Below are positions 7,566 to 14,389 of a stretch of 28,420 nucleotides of DNA, in pieces. Under the pieces are notes generated by a model that ran no database searches, had not been told where the DNA came from, and was given only the letters and a program-made list of their open reading frames with translations. Each line of letters opens with the position of its first letter. Position 1 is the first letter of the stretch. Source of the stretch: an uncultured bacterium (lineage in GTDB: Bacteria > Cyanobacteriota > Vampirovibrionia > Gastranaerophilales > Gastranaerophilaceae); the NCBI GenBank assembly GCA_900547585.1, contig URHD01000021.1:1-28420 (forward strand). The letters run 5' to 3'. Made by a program: the position numbers and the translations under genes.

Positions 7566-8651
7566 TTATTTAATCAGCTTGAGAATTTCTCCAACCCTCT
7601 TTTCAAGCGAATTTTCATTACGTAGCGATTGGATGACATTTTTAGCCCTTTTTTCACATTCGGGGAGATTTTTTAAAAGATAATCCGCCTTTTTCGCAAT
7701 ATCTTTGAACTCTATCGGGTCGAAATATTCCATATCCTTACCAAAAATGGATTCAATCGAGGGTGTTTTTGAAGAAAGTATAAAAGCTCCTGCCGCAGCC
7801 GCTTCCAGCATACTTTTTTCAAGCCCCATCGACATTTCGACCGACTGGTAATGCAAAACAATTTTTGCATTGCTATATTGCGAAGAATCAGCCTTGCCAA
7901 TGTATTCAACCTTGCCTTCAATGTATTTTTTCCAGATTTCGCAGCCGGAAATCTTAACATTGAAATCTTTCAGCGCTTTTATCATCTGGATTTTCTTGTT
8001 TGAGGTTATAAGCGGGGCTATGTTTGAAAAAAGAAGCAAATATTGCTCAAAATCAACCGCAAGCCCGAAGTTTTCGCAAAAAAGCTTGTAAATCTGCCAG
8101 AATGAAAGAACCGGGTTGCTCGAGGAAATGTGGTACATGTCCATCATCATCTTGTAAACAAATTCGGGCATCGACGACTTTAACTCTGAAATTTTTGCAT
8201 CAATATCAACAATATCTGACGAAAATAGAATTTCGTATTCTCTTTGTCTAAAATCTTTCAGGTTCTCAGCCGGTTTTGCCCCGTGAATCAGCGCTCCGTG
8301 CTTTAGGCTGGCAAAAAACCTGCCAACCGGCTCTGTATCGCAGGGGGTTGAGGTGAGCAGGATAAAATTCGGCATTTTTGCAAATTGTTCAACAAAATCA
8401 GTGTTTTTTTCAAAAACAGAACCGCTCGACCACATTATATTCGTGATATTTTTGTTCAAATACTTCTGCCATCCGGAAATTCCTGTTGAATCGTAGCCAA
8501 TAGTCAAATTCGGAACAAGATTTTGTGCGTCGCATTCCTGCGTTGTAAAAGACTTTGTGCCGTTTTTTCTAAAAGCTTCAATGAGCGCTTTTGCGACCGA
8601 ATCGCTTTCCCCGCTTGAATGAACTCCTATGATAAGCTCCGCTTGTTCCAT
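7566..8651 (-). CDS. CgeB-like glycosyltransferase (group 1 type)
   Basis: 361 residues. The C-terminal quarter (about 265-355) carries the group 1 glycosyltransferase end typical of CgeB-like proteins: a region containing MGLEKSMLEAAAAGAFILSS, then FDPIEFKDIAKKADYLL and a terminal helix of the hold-the-chain type. The N-terminal half is a diverged Rossmann-like domain without a clear family motif. The expected role is transfer of a sugar from a nucleotide sugar to an unknown envelope or protein acceptor. The ATG has an AGGGG site 6 nt upstream. It follows the histidine kinase by 54 nt on the same strand and could be the last gene of that minus-strand block, ending at element copy A. Confidence 0.65.
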   Translation of the reverse strand: MEQAELIIGVHSSGESDSVAKALIEAFRKNGTKSFTTQECDAQNLVPNLTIGYDSTGISGWQKYLNKNITNIMWSSGSVFEKNTDFVEQFAKMPNFILLTSTPCDTEPVGRFFASLKHGALIHGAKPAENLKDFRQREYEILFSSDIVDIDAKISELKSSMPEFVYKMMMDMYHISSSNPVLSFWQIYKLFCENFGLAVDFEQYLLLFSNIAPLITSNKKIQMIKALKDFNVKISGCEIWKKYIEGKVEYIGKADSSQYSNAKIVLHYQSVEMSMGLEKSMLEAAAAGAFILSSKTPSIESIFGKDMEYFDPIEFKDIAKKADYLLKNLPECEKRAKNVIQSLRNENSLEKRVGEILKLIK

Positions 8652-8705
8652 ATTAACCCCTGATTTATGTATTTTTAACTATATTCTAACATTTTCCGGT
8701 TTTTG

Positions 8706-10364
8706 TCAAAGGGATGGGATTGTTATGACGAATTCCGTCCCGCGATTTTTTTCTGTAGTAAAATCTATTGTTCCGTGGTGTTTTTCTATGATTTTTTTCG
8801 TAATTGCAAGCCCCAAACCGGTTCCGATTTTTTTTGTTGTGGTTCCTGCATTGAAAATTTTGTCTTTTATTTTGTCGTCAATGCCGGAGCCGTCATCTTT
8901 TATTTTTACAATAAGATTTCCATTTGAAAAAGCCGTAGAAATAACGATTTCGCCCGTATTTTCAATGCTGTGGCATGCGTTTATTAACAAATTCATAAAA
9001 ACCTGGTTCAGCATGTTTGGATAGCACTTTATGAGCGGGATTTCAGCGTAATTTCTGGTGATTTTTATGCGATTTTTGGTTTCATGGCGGATAAGCTCCA
9101 GCGTTAAATCGAGTTCCTTGTTGATATCTGCTTCCTGCAAGTCCGATTCGTCGAGCCGCACAAAGCTTTTCAGGCTTTTTACGATTCTGTTTATGCGTTT
9201 TATCGCCTCTTTGTCAATTTTGTTGATATTTTCAAGGGTTTGAAGCAGTTTTTCGTCCTGAATTTCAAGCCGGGTAATGAGTGTCGATAAAATGTCGTTG
9301 TTCGAATTAATGGAAGCGAGCGGAGTGTTGATTTCATGCGCAACTCCGGCAACAAGCTGCCCCAGTGACGCCATTTTTTCAGAATTTATAAGCTGAAGCT
9401 GCGTTTCTTTCAATTCTTTCAGCGCTGTTTCAAGCTCCTGATTTTTCGAGCTGATTTGTGCAAAAAGCGACGCCTGAACCATTGCAGACGCAAGCTGGGT
9501 CGAAATCGATTGAAGAATATCGTTTTGCGGGTCATCGGGCTTGTTTGTAAAGATAATCAGCACCCCGAGAAAGTTGTTTAGCCTGTAAACCGGCACAAGA
9601 ATGCGGGTTACGGGTGAGGGGAATGTTTCTTTTGAGTTGGAAAACTCTTTGAGGCACGGTTTTATGGAAATATTTTTTGAGAAGATTGAATTCCTCGTGT
9701 TTTCATCAAACTCTACCTTTTTACCGGCTGCATTTTTGAATTTTGAGGGGTAAACATTCTCGATTATGTAATTTTTTCCATCAATTTTTGCATAATAAAC
9801 TTTTTGAGCGCCAAAAAGGCTGGAAAGTTCTTTGAGCGTGGAGTTTACGATTTTAGAAATGTCGATTGATTCGCGGATAACGTTCGAAATTCTGTGCATA
9901 AGCGCCATTTTTATTGCCTGATTCTGGGCTTTCTGACGAAAATCAGCGATTGTGCGGTTTTCTTCTTCGAGCTGGGCGCAGCGCATGTTGAGCTTTTCAT
10001 AACGGTTTTCAAGGCTTTCAATAAGCATGCTGGCAGTAATATCTTTGAACGCCAGAACCCGATATCCCCTGTCAAAAAAGGAATTCAGCTGATAAAATGC
10101 ATTTTTGCCTTTTTGATATACAGCGATTGAGGTATAATTCTCCGGTGATGTCAGCGCAAACGCCACAGGATTTGCGTTAAGCAGGTTTTCAGAATCAAGT
10201 ACGCAAATGTCAAAATTGAAGTAATTAGCAAATTTTTCCAGATTTTTTACCGCTCCGAAGCTTTTTTCAAACTGAAAATTGCGAAAAACAATGCGCTGTG
10301 CATCATCAAGAACCATCACAGCAGTGAAAAAGTTGTTATATAAAGAAAAATCAAGCTCTTTCAT
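8706..10364 (-). CDS. Sensor histidine kinase with GAF domain
   Basis: 552 residues, soluble, no transmembrane helix. Domains: an N-terminal PAS-like region (about 10-110), a coiled coil (112-150), a GAF domain (about 155-300), a second coiled coil, HisKA (about 325-400) with phospho-acceptor H343 in VAHEINTPLA, and HATPase_c (about 440-552) with N-box NQVFMNLLINAC, G1 DDGSG and G2 GTGLGLAITKKI. It autophosphorylates and should pass phosphate to a response regulator, but no receiver or regulator gene is in the window, so it is an orphan here. The ATG has AGGAG 5 nt upstream and is 17 nt after the PAP2 gene stop, consistent with cotranscription with rsgA, polyprenyl synthetase and PAP2. Confidence 0.92.
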   Translation of the reverse strand: MKELDFSLYNNFFTAVMVLDDAQRIVFRNFQFEKSFGAVKNLEKFANYFNFDICVLDSENLLNANPVAFALTSPENYTSIAVYQKGKNAFYQLNSFFDRGYRVLAFKDITASMLIESLENRYEKLNMRCAQLEEENRTIADFRQKAQNQAIKMALMHRISNVIRESIDISKIVNSTLKELSSLFGAQKVYYAKIDGKNYIIENVYPSKFKNAAGKKVEFDENTRNSIFSKNISIKPCLKEFSNSKETFPSPVTRILVPVYRLNNFLGVLIIFTNKPDDPQNDILQSISTQLASAMVQASLFAQISSKNQELETALKELKETQLQLINSEKMASLGQLVAGVAHEINTPLASINSNNDILSTLITRLEIQDEKLLQTLENINKIDKEAIKRINRIVKSLKSFVRLDESDLQEADINKELDLTLELIRHETKNRIKITRNYAEIPLIKCYPNMLNQVFMNLLINACHSIENTGEIVISTAFSNGNLIVKIKDDGSGIDDKIKDKIFNAGTTTKKIGTGLGLAITKKIIEKHHGTIDFTTEKNRGTEFVITIPSL

Positions 10365-10381
10365 TTTTCTCCTGATGGAAA

Positions 10382-10837
10382 TTAAGCAAGAACAACGGTA
10401 TGCATAAAGAATGCGACCGCACAGCCAAGAATAGCTCCGACAAAAACCTCAAAAGGAGTGTGGCCGAGAAGCTCTTTGAGCTTTTCACCAGCTGCGGAGG
10501 GGCGATGGGCGTAGAATTCTTCCATAACCCTGTTCAACGAGGCTGCAATTTTGCCTGCCGAGCGGCGAACGCCTGCTGCGTCGTACATTACAACGCAAGA
10601 ATAACCGAGCGCAATCGCAAAAACCACCGAATTGAACCCCTCAATGAGACCGACCGTTGTCGCAAGGCTTATGACTGCTGCGCTGTGTGCACTGGGCATT
10701 CCGCCTGTGGTTGCAAAGGTTTTGAAATTGATTTTTTGATGGGTAAGTATAAATCCTATGAATTTTAAAATTTGTGCAATAACTGCCGCCAAAAGCCCGT
10801 TTGCCAGAACCTCAAACCCCGTATTTATCTGGTACAT
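10382..10837 (-). CDS. Divergent PAP2 family membrane protein (DUF212 type)
   Basis: 151 residues, several hydrophobic helices. The family motifs GGMPSAHSA (about 45-53), DAAGVRRSAG and LLGHTPFEVFVGAILG are all present, the last being the divergent PAP2 hallmark. The family is common in cyanobacteria, Firmicutes and plants; it is thought to be a lipid-phosphate phosphatase-like membrane protein, but its substrate is unproven. It starts 3 nt after the polyprenyl synthetase stop. This order is the same as in cyanobacteria, where the crtE-type prenyl synthase is followed by this gene, suggesting a role on polyprenyl diphosphates (inference). Confidence 0.9.
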   Translation of the reverse strand: MYQINTGFEVLANGLLAAVIAQILKFIGFILTHQKINFKTFATTGGMPSAHSAAVISLATTVGLIEGFNSVVFAIALGYSCVVMYDAAGVRRSAGKIAASLNRVMEEFYAHRPSAAGEKLKELLGHTPFEVFVGAILGCAVAFFMHTVVLA

Positions 10838-10840
10838 TCT

Positions 10841-11722
10841 CTATTTTACCCTTTCATAAATATTATTTGCGATGCCGCAAAGTATTTCTGAATCAATTTC
10901 GTTCTTTTTTAATATATCACAAGCTTCGCGGCAAAGGCAATCTAAATGCTTTTTAGCTTCATCCATTCCGTAAAAGCTCAGATAGGTAACTTTGCCGGCT
11001 TCTTTATCTTTTCCGGGTGTTTTGCCCAGTTCTTCGTAAGTAGCGGTTTCGTCAAGGATATCGTCGGAAATCTGGAACGCAAGACCGATTTTTTCCGCAT
11101 ATTGCGTGAGTGCATCGATTTTTTGTTCGTCAGCGCCTGCAAGGATTGCGCCGGTTCTTAACGAAAGTTTAAAAAGTGCGCCTGTTTTGTTATTGTGAAT
11201 ATAATCGAGCGTTTCTTTTGAGATTTTTTTGCCCTCCGAGTCAATATCAACAACCTGTCCGCCGATTAGCCGTTCAGCGCCGGCATTTATTACGAATTCT
11301 TCAAGAACCCGCAAAACTGTATTTGCATCGGCTTTTGTGTGTTGAATAATCACCTGCGGGGCGAATGAAAGCAGCGCATCGCCAGCCAGAACCGCTGTTG
11401 ATTCGCCGAAAACCTTGTGATTTGTGAGTTTTCCGCGTCTGTAATCGTCGTTATCCATACAGGGCAGGTCATCATGGATTAAACTCTGCGCATGGAGCAT
11501 TTCGATTGCGCATGCGGTCGGGATTGCGGCTTTGTAATCCCCGCTCAGCACCCTGCAAGCCTCCAGCGCAAGCACCGGACGAATTCTTTTTCCGTCTGCG
11601 AGAACCGAATATCTCATTGACTCCCAAATTTGTTCGGGGTACTGGATTTTCAGGAATTTGTCCAGATTTTCATTTACTACTTTTTTGTATTCCTCAATTT
11701 GCGCTTTATCTTTTTCATTCAT
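10841..11722 (-). CDS. ispA: Polyprenyl synthetase (farnesyl/geranylgeranyl diphosphate synthase)
   Basis: Condenses isopentenyl diphosphate with allylic diphosphates to make C15-C20 prenyl diphosphate for quinone and bactoprenol precursors; cytosolic. 293 residues. The first Asp-rich motif, DDLPCMD (84-90), is of the DDx4D type; the second is DDILD (220-224); HDD and RRG after the first motif are standard. Five residues before the first motif is Gln79, where E. coli farnesyl synthase has Tyr and cyanobacterial CrtE has Met. The absence of a large aromatic there favours geranylgeranyl or longer product (inference). Its ATG overlaps the rsgA stop (ATGAATGA), so translation is coupled to rsgA. 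Confidence 0.93.
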   Translation of the reverse strand: MNEKDKAQIEEYKKVVNENLDKFLKIQYPEQIWESMRYSVLADGKRIRPVLALEACRVLSGDYKAAIPTACAIEMLHAQSLIHDDLPCMDNDDYRRGKLTNHKVFGESTAVLAGDALLSFAPQVIIQHTKADANTVLRVLEEFVINAGAERLIGGQVVDIDSEGKKISKETLDYIHNNKTGALFKLSLRTGAILAGADEQKIDALTQYAEKIGLAFQISDDILDETATYEELGKTPGKDKEAGKVTYLSFYGMDEAKKHLDCLCREACDILKKNEIDSEILCGIANNIYERVK

Positions 11723-12737
11723 GGTTATTTTCCTTTTCGGTTTTCTGGTTTGCTGTTTTTCTTGAAATTTGTCTTTTTTTATCGCTGATTTTTGTGACAG
11801 TTTTGTTATGCAGGGTTTTTGAGCGGCTTTCTGTTTTCTTTCCGCCGTATGTGACCTGCGTTTTGTAGTCTTTTGCTTCGTTTACGAATCTAAGGTAGCT
11901 TTCGTAGCGGGTTTTGTCGATTTTGTCGAGGTTTTCAATCACATTGCAGCCGATTTCATGCTCATGCAGGCAGTCTGAAAACTTGCAGCCGGCTTTATAT
12001 GCATTGATTTCAGGGAAAAGTCCCGAAATTTCAGCAGGCATTAAAAAATCAAATCTCAAATGGCTAAAACCGGGTGTGTCAACGAGTTTTGCGTTTTTTC
12101 CGCCGCTCAATTCAAGCTCCACGATTTCGCAGTGTCTTGTTGTGTGCGTTCCGCGGTCAGATTTTTGGCTGACTTCTTTTGTGCGGAGGTTTAAATCGGG
12201 ATTTATTGCATTTGCGAGCGAAGATTTGCCAACGCCTGACAATCCGCAGAAAACCGTGATTTTTTCAGCCAGAATCCCCTCAAGTTCATCGATTCCCTCT
12301 TTTTCTTTTGCAGAGGTGAAGATTATTTCGTAGCCGATTGGTTCATAAATCTTTTTTATCGCCTCAATGACGCTGCTGTCGTCTTTGAGGTCGTTTTTGT
12401 TGAAGCAAAGAACGGGTTTTATGCCGTAATATTCACAGAAGCACAGATATCTGTTCAGTTGTTCAAAATCGAGCGCTGGTTCTTTTATAGCAGAGACAAT
12501 AATGATTTTGTCGATATTTGCGACTTTAGGTTTCGGGATAAAGTTTTTTCGTTCAAGAACTTTTGAGATAAACGCCTGTTTTGAGTCGGGATTGATGCTT
12601 TCGAGCTCGACGAAGTCGCCTGTGTAGATTTGCGCTTTTTGTTTTTTTAAAATATCGCGGATTTTGCACTCAAACACGCCATTTTGTGTGTTTACGTAAT
12701 AAAAATCGGAATGTATTTTAAAAATTTGTCCCTGCAT
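11715..12737 (-). CDS. rsgA: Ribosome small-subunit GTPase RsgA
   Basis: A GTPase that acts late in 30S maturation. 340 residues with an N-terminal OB domain (1-80) and a circularly permuted GTPase: NKND (113-116) before the P-loop GLSGVGKSS (165-173) and DTPG (220-223). The zinc cluster C251, C256, H258 and C264 (CKFSDCLHEHEIGC) is intact. The C-terminal 45 residues (from about 295) form an unusually basic Lys/Arg/Ser/Thr-rich tail, possibly for rRNA contact. The ATG has AAAGG 5 nt upstream; a TATAAT lies at 12770-12775 without a clear -35. It heads the operon rsgA, polyprenyl synthetase, PAP2, histidine kinase. Confidence 0.95.
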   Translation of the reverse strand: MQGQIFKIHSDFYYVNTQNGVFECKIRDILKKQKAQIYTGDFVELESINPDSKQAFISKVLERKNFIPKPKVANIDKIIIVSAIKEPALDFEQLNRYLCFCEYYGIKPVLCFNKNDLKDDSSVIEAIKKIYEPIGYEIIFTSAKEKEGIDELEGILAEKITVFCGLSGVGKSSLANAINPDLNLRTKEVSQKSDRGTHTTRHCEIVELELSGGKNAKLVDTPGFSHLRFDFLMPAEISGLFPEINAYKAGCKFSDCLHEHEIGCNVIENLDKIDKTRYESYLRFVNEAKDYKTQVTYGGKKTESRSKTLHNKTVTKISDKKRQISRKTANQKTEKENNHE

Positions 12738-12809
12738 TGAACCTTTTGTTTGTTGTTTTAACTTATTTTATTATACTGCAAATATTGTTTATGGGGGCGC
12801 TGATTAGTA

Positions 12810-12912
12810 GGATTTTACTTTGTAGTGACTATGGGGGAGGCTTCAAATATTAAGAAAAGTAGTTAACAACCGTTGCGTAGCCGGAGGAATCGGAACGGAA
12901 AAGATGCATCCC
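12810..12912 (+). repeat. Structured intergenic element, copy B (partly decayed stem)
   Basis: The core is conserved: ATGGGGGAGGCTTC (12831-12844) and GTAGCCGGAGGAATC (12877-12891), with the GGCT/AGCC inner stem. The outer stem is broken: GGAT/ATCC and CTTT/AAAG segments pair, separated by internal loops, and a tandem G-A mismatch lies next to the core. A competing hairpin, AACGGAAA (12894-12901) with TTTCCGTT (12933-12940), uses the right arm. It is placed between the divergent starts of rsgA and rplJ. Confidence 0.7.
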
Positions 12913-12966
12913 AACTCCTTACGACCCGCAGCTTTCCGTTTTATTTAATAAAATTTAACATTTTTC

Positions 12967-12993
12967 TTGCATATTTTCTTTGTTTTATATAAA
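12967..12993 (+). promoter_or_regulatory. Weak promoter candidate for the rplJ leader
   Basis: TTGCAT (12967-12972) and TATAAA (12988-12993) at 15 nt spacing would start RNA near 13000, just before the L10 leader. The spacing is short, so the exact boxes are uncertain. Confidence 0.35.
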
Positions 12994-13000
12994 TTAAAAA

Positions 13001-13165
13001 CTGAACCGCAGACAATAGGCGGGGGTCGCGTTAGCGCCTGATAAGCTAAAGTCCGATGGACGCAGGTTTTGGAAGATTGAAGAACTAAAATCCGTCGAAT
13101 AAATGGTTTCGGGTACTGAAAATAAAAATCACCTCCTTAAAAACGAAAAGCCTATCGAGGATCAT
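13001..13165 (+). promoter_or_regulatory. L10 leader (autoregulatory RNA of rplJL)
   Basis: Contains the conserved L10-leader words CCGCAGACAATAGGC (13006-13020) and CCTATCGAGG (13151-13160). ATAGGC (13015-13020) pairs with GCCTAT (13150-13155), closing the domain that binds the L10-L12 complex in known leaders. Excess L10(L12)4 binding here shuts down rplJL expression. The leader also carries ATCACCTCCTTA (13129-13140), an anti-Shine-Dalgarno copy that can pair with the rplJ ribosome site. Confidence 0.85.
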
Positions 13166-13212
13166 AAAAGTCAAGAATAAGCAGCCATTCTGCGATATTT
13201 ATAAATTGATGT

Positions 13213-13244
13213 AATGATTTTGCGGTTTCGCGAAGTCATTTTTT
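13213..13244 (+). terminator. Attenuator upstream of rplJ
   Basis: A 12-bp stem (AATGATTTTGCG with CGCGAAGTCATT, including G-U pairs), a 4-nt GTTT loop and a run of U, located between the L10 leader and rplJ, 49 nt before the ATG. This is the position expected for transcription attenuation by L10. Confidence 0.8.
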
Positions 13245-13293
13245 AATATTTGACATCAAATCAGGTCGATAAATAATCACAAAGGAGCAAACC

Positions 13294-13815
13294 ATGGCAA
13301 CAAAAGCCTTTAAAGAACAAAAAATCAACCACATTAAAGAAAATGTTGAAAAGGCTAAAGTAGCTATTGTAACTAACTATAAAGGTTTGAGCGTTGATGA
13401 AATCACCGCCCTCAGACGTGCGCTTCAAAAAGAAGGCGCTGACTATACGGTTACAAAAAATACCTTAGCTAAAATCGCGTTCAAAGGAACACAATACGAA
13501 GTTCTGTCTGACGTTATGAAAGAATCTACAGCGGTAGCATTCGGCTTTAATGACGAAGTTTCTCCGGCAAAAGTTCTCGCAAAATTCATCAAAGACAAGA
13601 AAAAATGCGAAATCATCGCCGGCGCACTCGACGGACAACTTTTGAGCGCTAGCGAAGTTGAAGCTCTTGCAAAAACTCCGTCAAGAGAAGAACTTTATGC
13701 GAAAATGCTTGGCTGCGTAAATTCACCTGCAACAGGCATCGCAGGCGCAATGAACGCTGTTATGAGCAGCCTCGTAAGAGCAATCGATGCGGTTGCAAAA
13801 CAAAAATCTGCATAA
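13294..13815 (+). CDS. rplJ: Ribosomal protein L10
   Basis: The base of the ribosomal stalk, which anchors L7/L12 dimers and binds 23S rRNA. 173 residues, normal length. The N-terminal rRNA-binding domain (KEQKINHIKENVEKAKVAIV, then NYKGLSVDEITALRRALQKE) and the C-terminal helix that binds L12 (SSLVRAIDAVAKQKSA) are present. An AAAGGAG site precedes the ATG by 6 nt. It lies downstream of its own leader and attenuator. rplK and rplA, its usual upstream neighbours, are not here. Confidence 0.98.
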   Translation: MATKAFKEQKINHIKENVEKAKVAIVTNYKGLSVDEITALRRALQKEGADYTVTKNTLAKIAFKGTQYEVLSDVMKESTAVAFGFNDEVSPAKVLAKFIKDKKKCEIIAGALDGQLLSASEVEALAKTPSREELYAKMLGCVNSPATGIAGAMNAVMSSLVRAIDAVAKQKSA

Positions 13816-13834
13816 TCTTTTTAGATTTGTGCAG

Positions 13835-13860
13835 AATTCCCGCCCTTAAAACGGGAAATT
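13835..13860 (+). other. Hairpin between rplJ and rplL
   Basis: AATTCCCG (13835-13842) pairs with CGGGAAATT (13852-13860) over a 9-nt loop. It is not followed by a good U-tract. Its likely role is a processing or partial termination site that adjusts the L10 to L12 ratio (inference). Confidence 0.4.
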
Positions 13861-13902
13861 TAAAAGTAGTACACAATTAAACTCAAATAAAAGGAGAAAA
13901 AA

Positions 13903-14280
13903 ATGAGCGTAGAATCTATTTTGGAATCAATTGAAAAATTAACTTTACTTGAAGCAGCTGAATTGGTAAAAGCTATGGAAGAAAAATTCGGCGTTTCAGC
14001 AGCAGCTCCGGTTGCAGTAGCAGCAGCTCCCGCAGCAGGTGCAGCAGCAGAAGGCGGCGCTGAAGAAGCTTCTGAAGTTTCTGTTATCCTTGCTTCAGCA
14101 GGTGCTAACAAAATCGCTGTTCTTAAAGAAGTTAGAGCTATCACAGGCCTTGGCTTGAAAGAAGCTAAAGACCTCGTTGACGCTGCTCCGAAAGCTATCA
14201 AAGAAAACATCAAAAAAGAAGATGCAGAAGCTATCAAAAAACAGCTTGAAGAAGCTGGCGCTACTGTTGAAATCAAGTAG
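13903..14280 (+). CDS. rplL: Ribosomal protein L7/L12
   Basis: Stalk protein that recruits translational GTPases. 125 residues: an N-terminal dimerisation domain (LLEAAELVKAMEEKFGV), an Ala/Gly-rich hinge (about residues 34-55), and the C-terminal factor-binding domain with NKIAVLKEVRAITGLGLKEA and KDLVDAAPKAIKE. An AAAAGGAG site precedes the ATG. It is the second and last gene of the rplJL unit and ends in a strong terminator. rpoBC does not follow. Confidence 0.98.
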   Translation: MSVESILESIEKLTLLEAAELVKAMEEKFGVSAAAPVAVAAAPAAGAAAEGGAEEASEVSVILASAGANKIAVLKEVRAITGLGLKEAKDLVDAAPKAIKENIKKEDAEAIKKQLEEAGATVEIK

Positions 14281-14301
14281 TTTATTTGATAATAATTTGT
14301 T

Positions 14302-14332
14302 AAAAAACCGTCCTTTCGGGGGCGGTTTTTTT
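14302..14332 (+). terminator. Rho-independent terminator after rplL
   Basis: AAAAAACCGTCC stem with GGGGCGGTTTTTT, followed by U residues, 22 nt after the rplL stop. Confidence 0.9.
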
Positions 14333-14389
14333 ATTGATGTTCTGCTTTAAGGATGGTAAAATCGGATAGATATAGATTATGAGGTGTTT

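Noticed and set aside
12738..13293. A hidden gene upstream of rplJ
   Set aside because: All frames are short; the region is explained by element B, the L10 leader and the attenuator.
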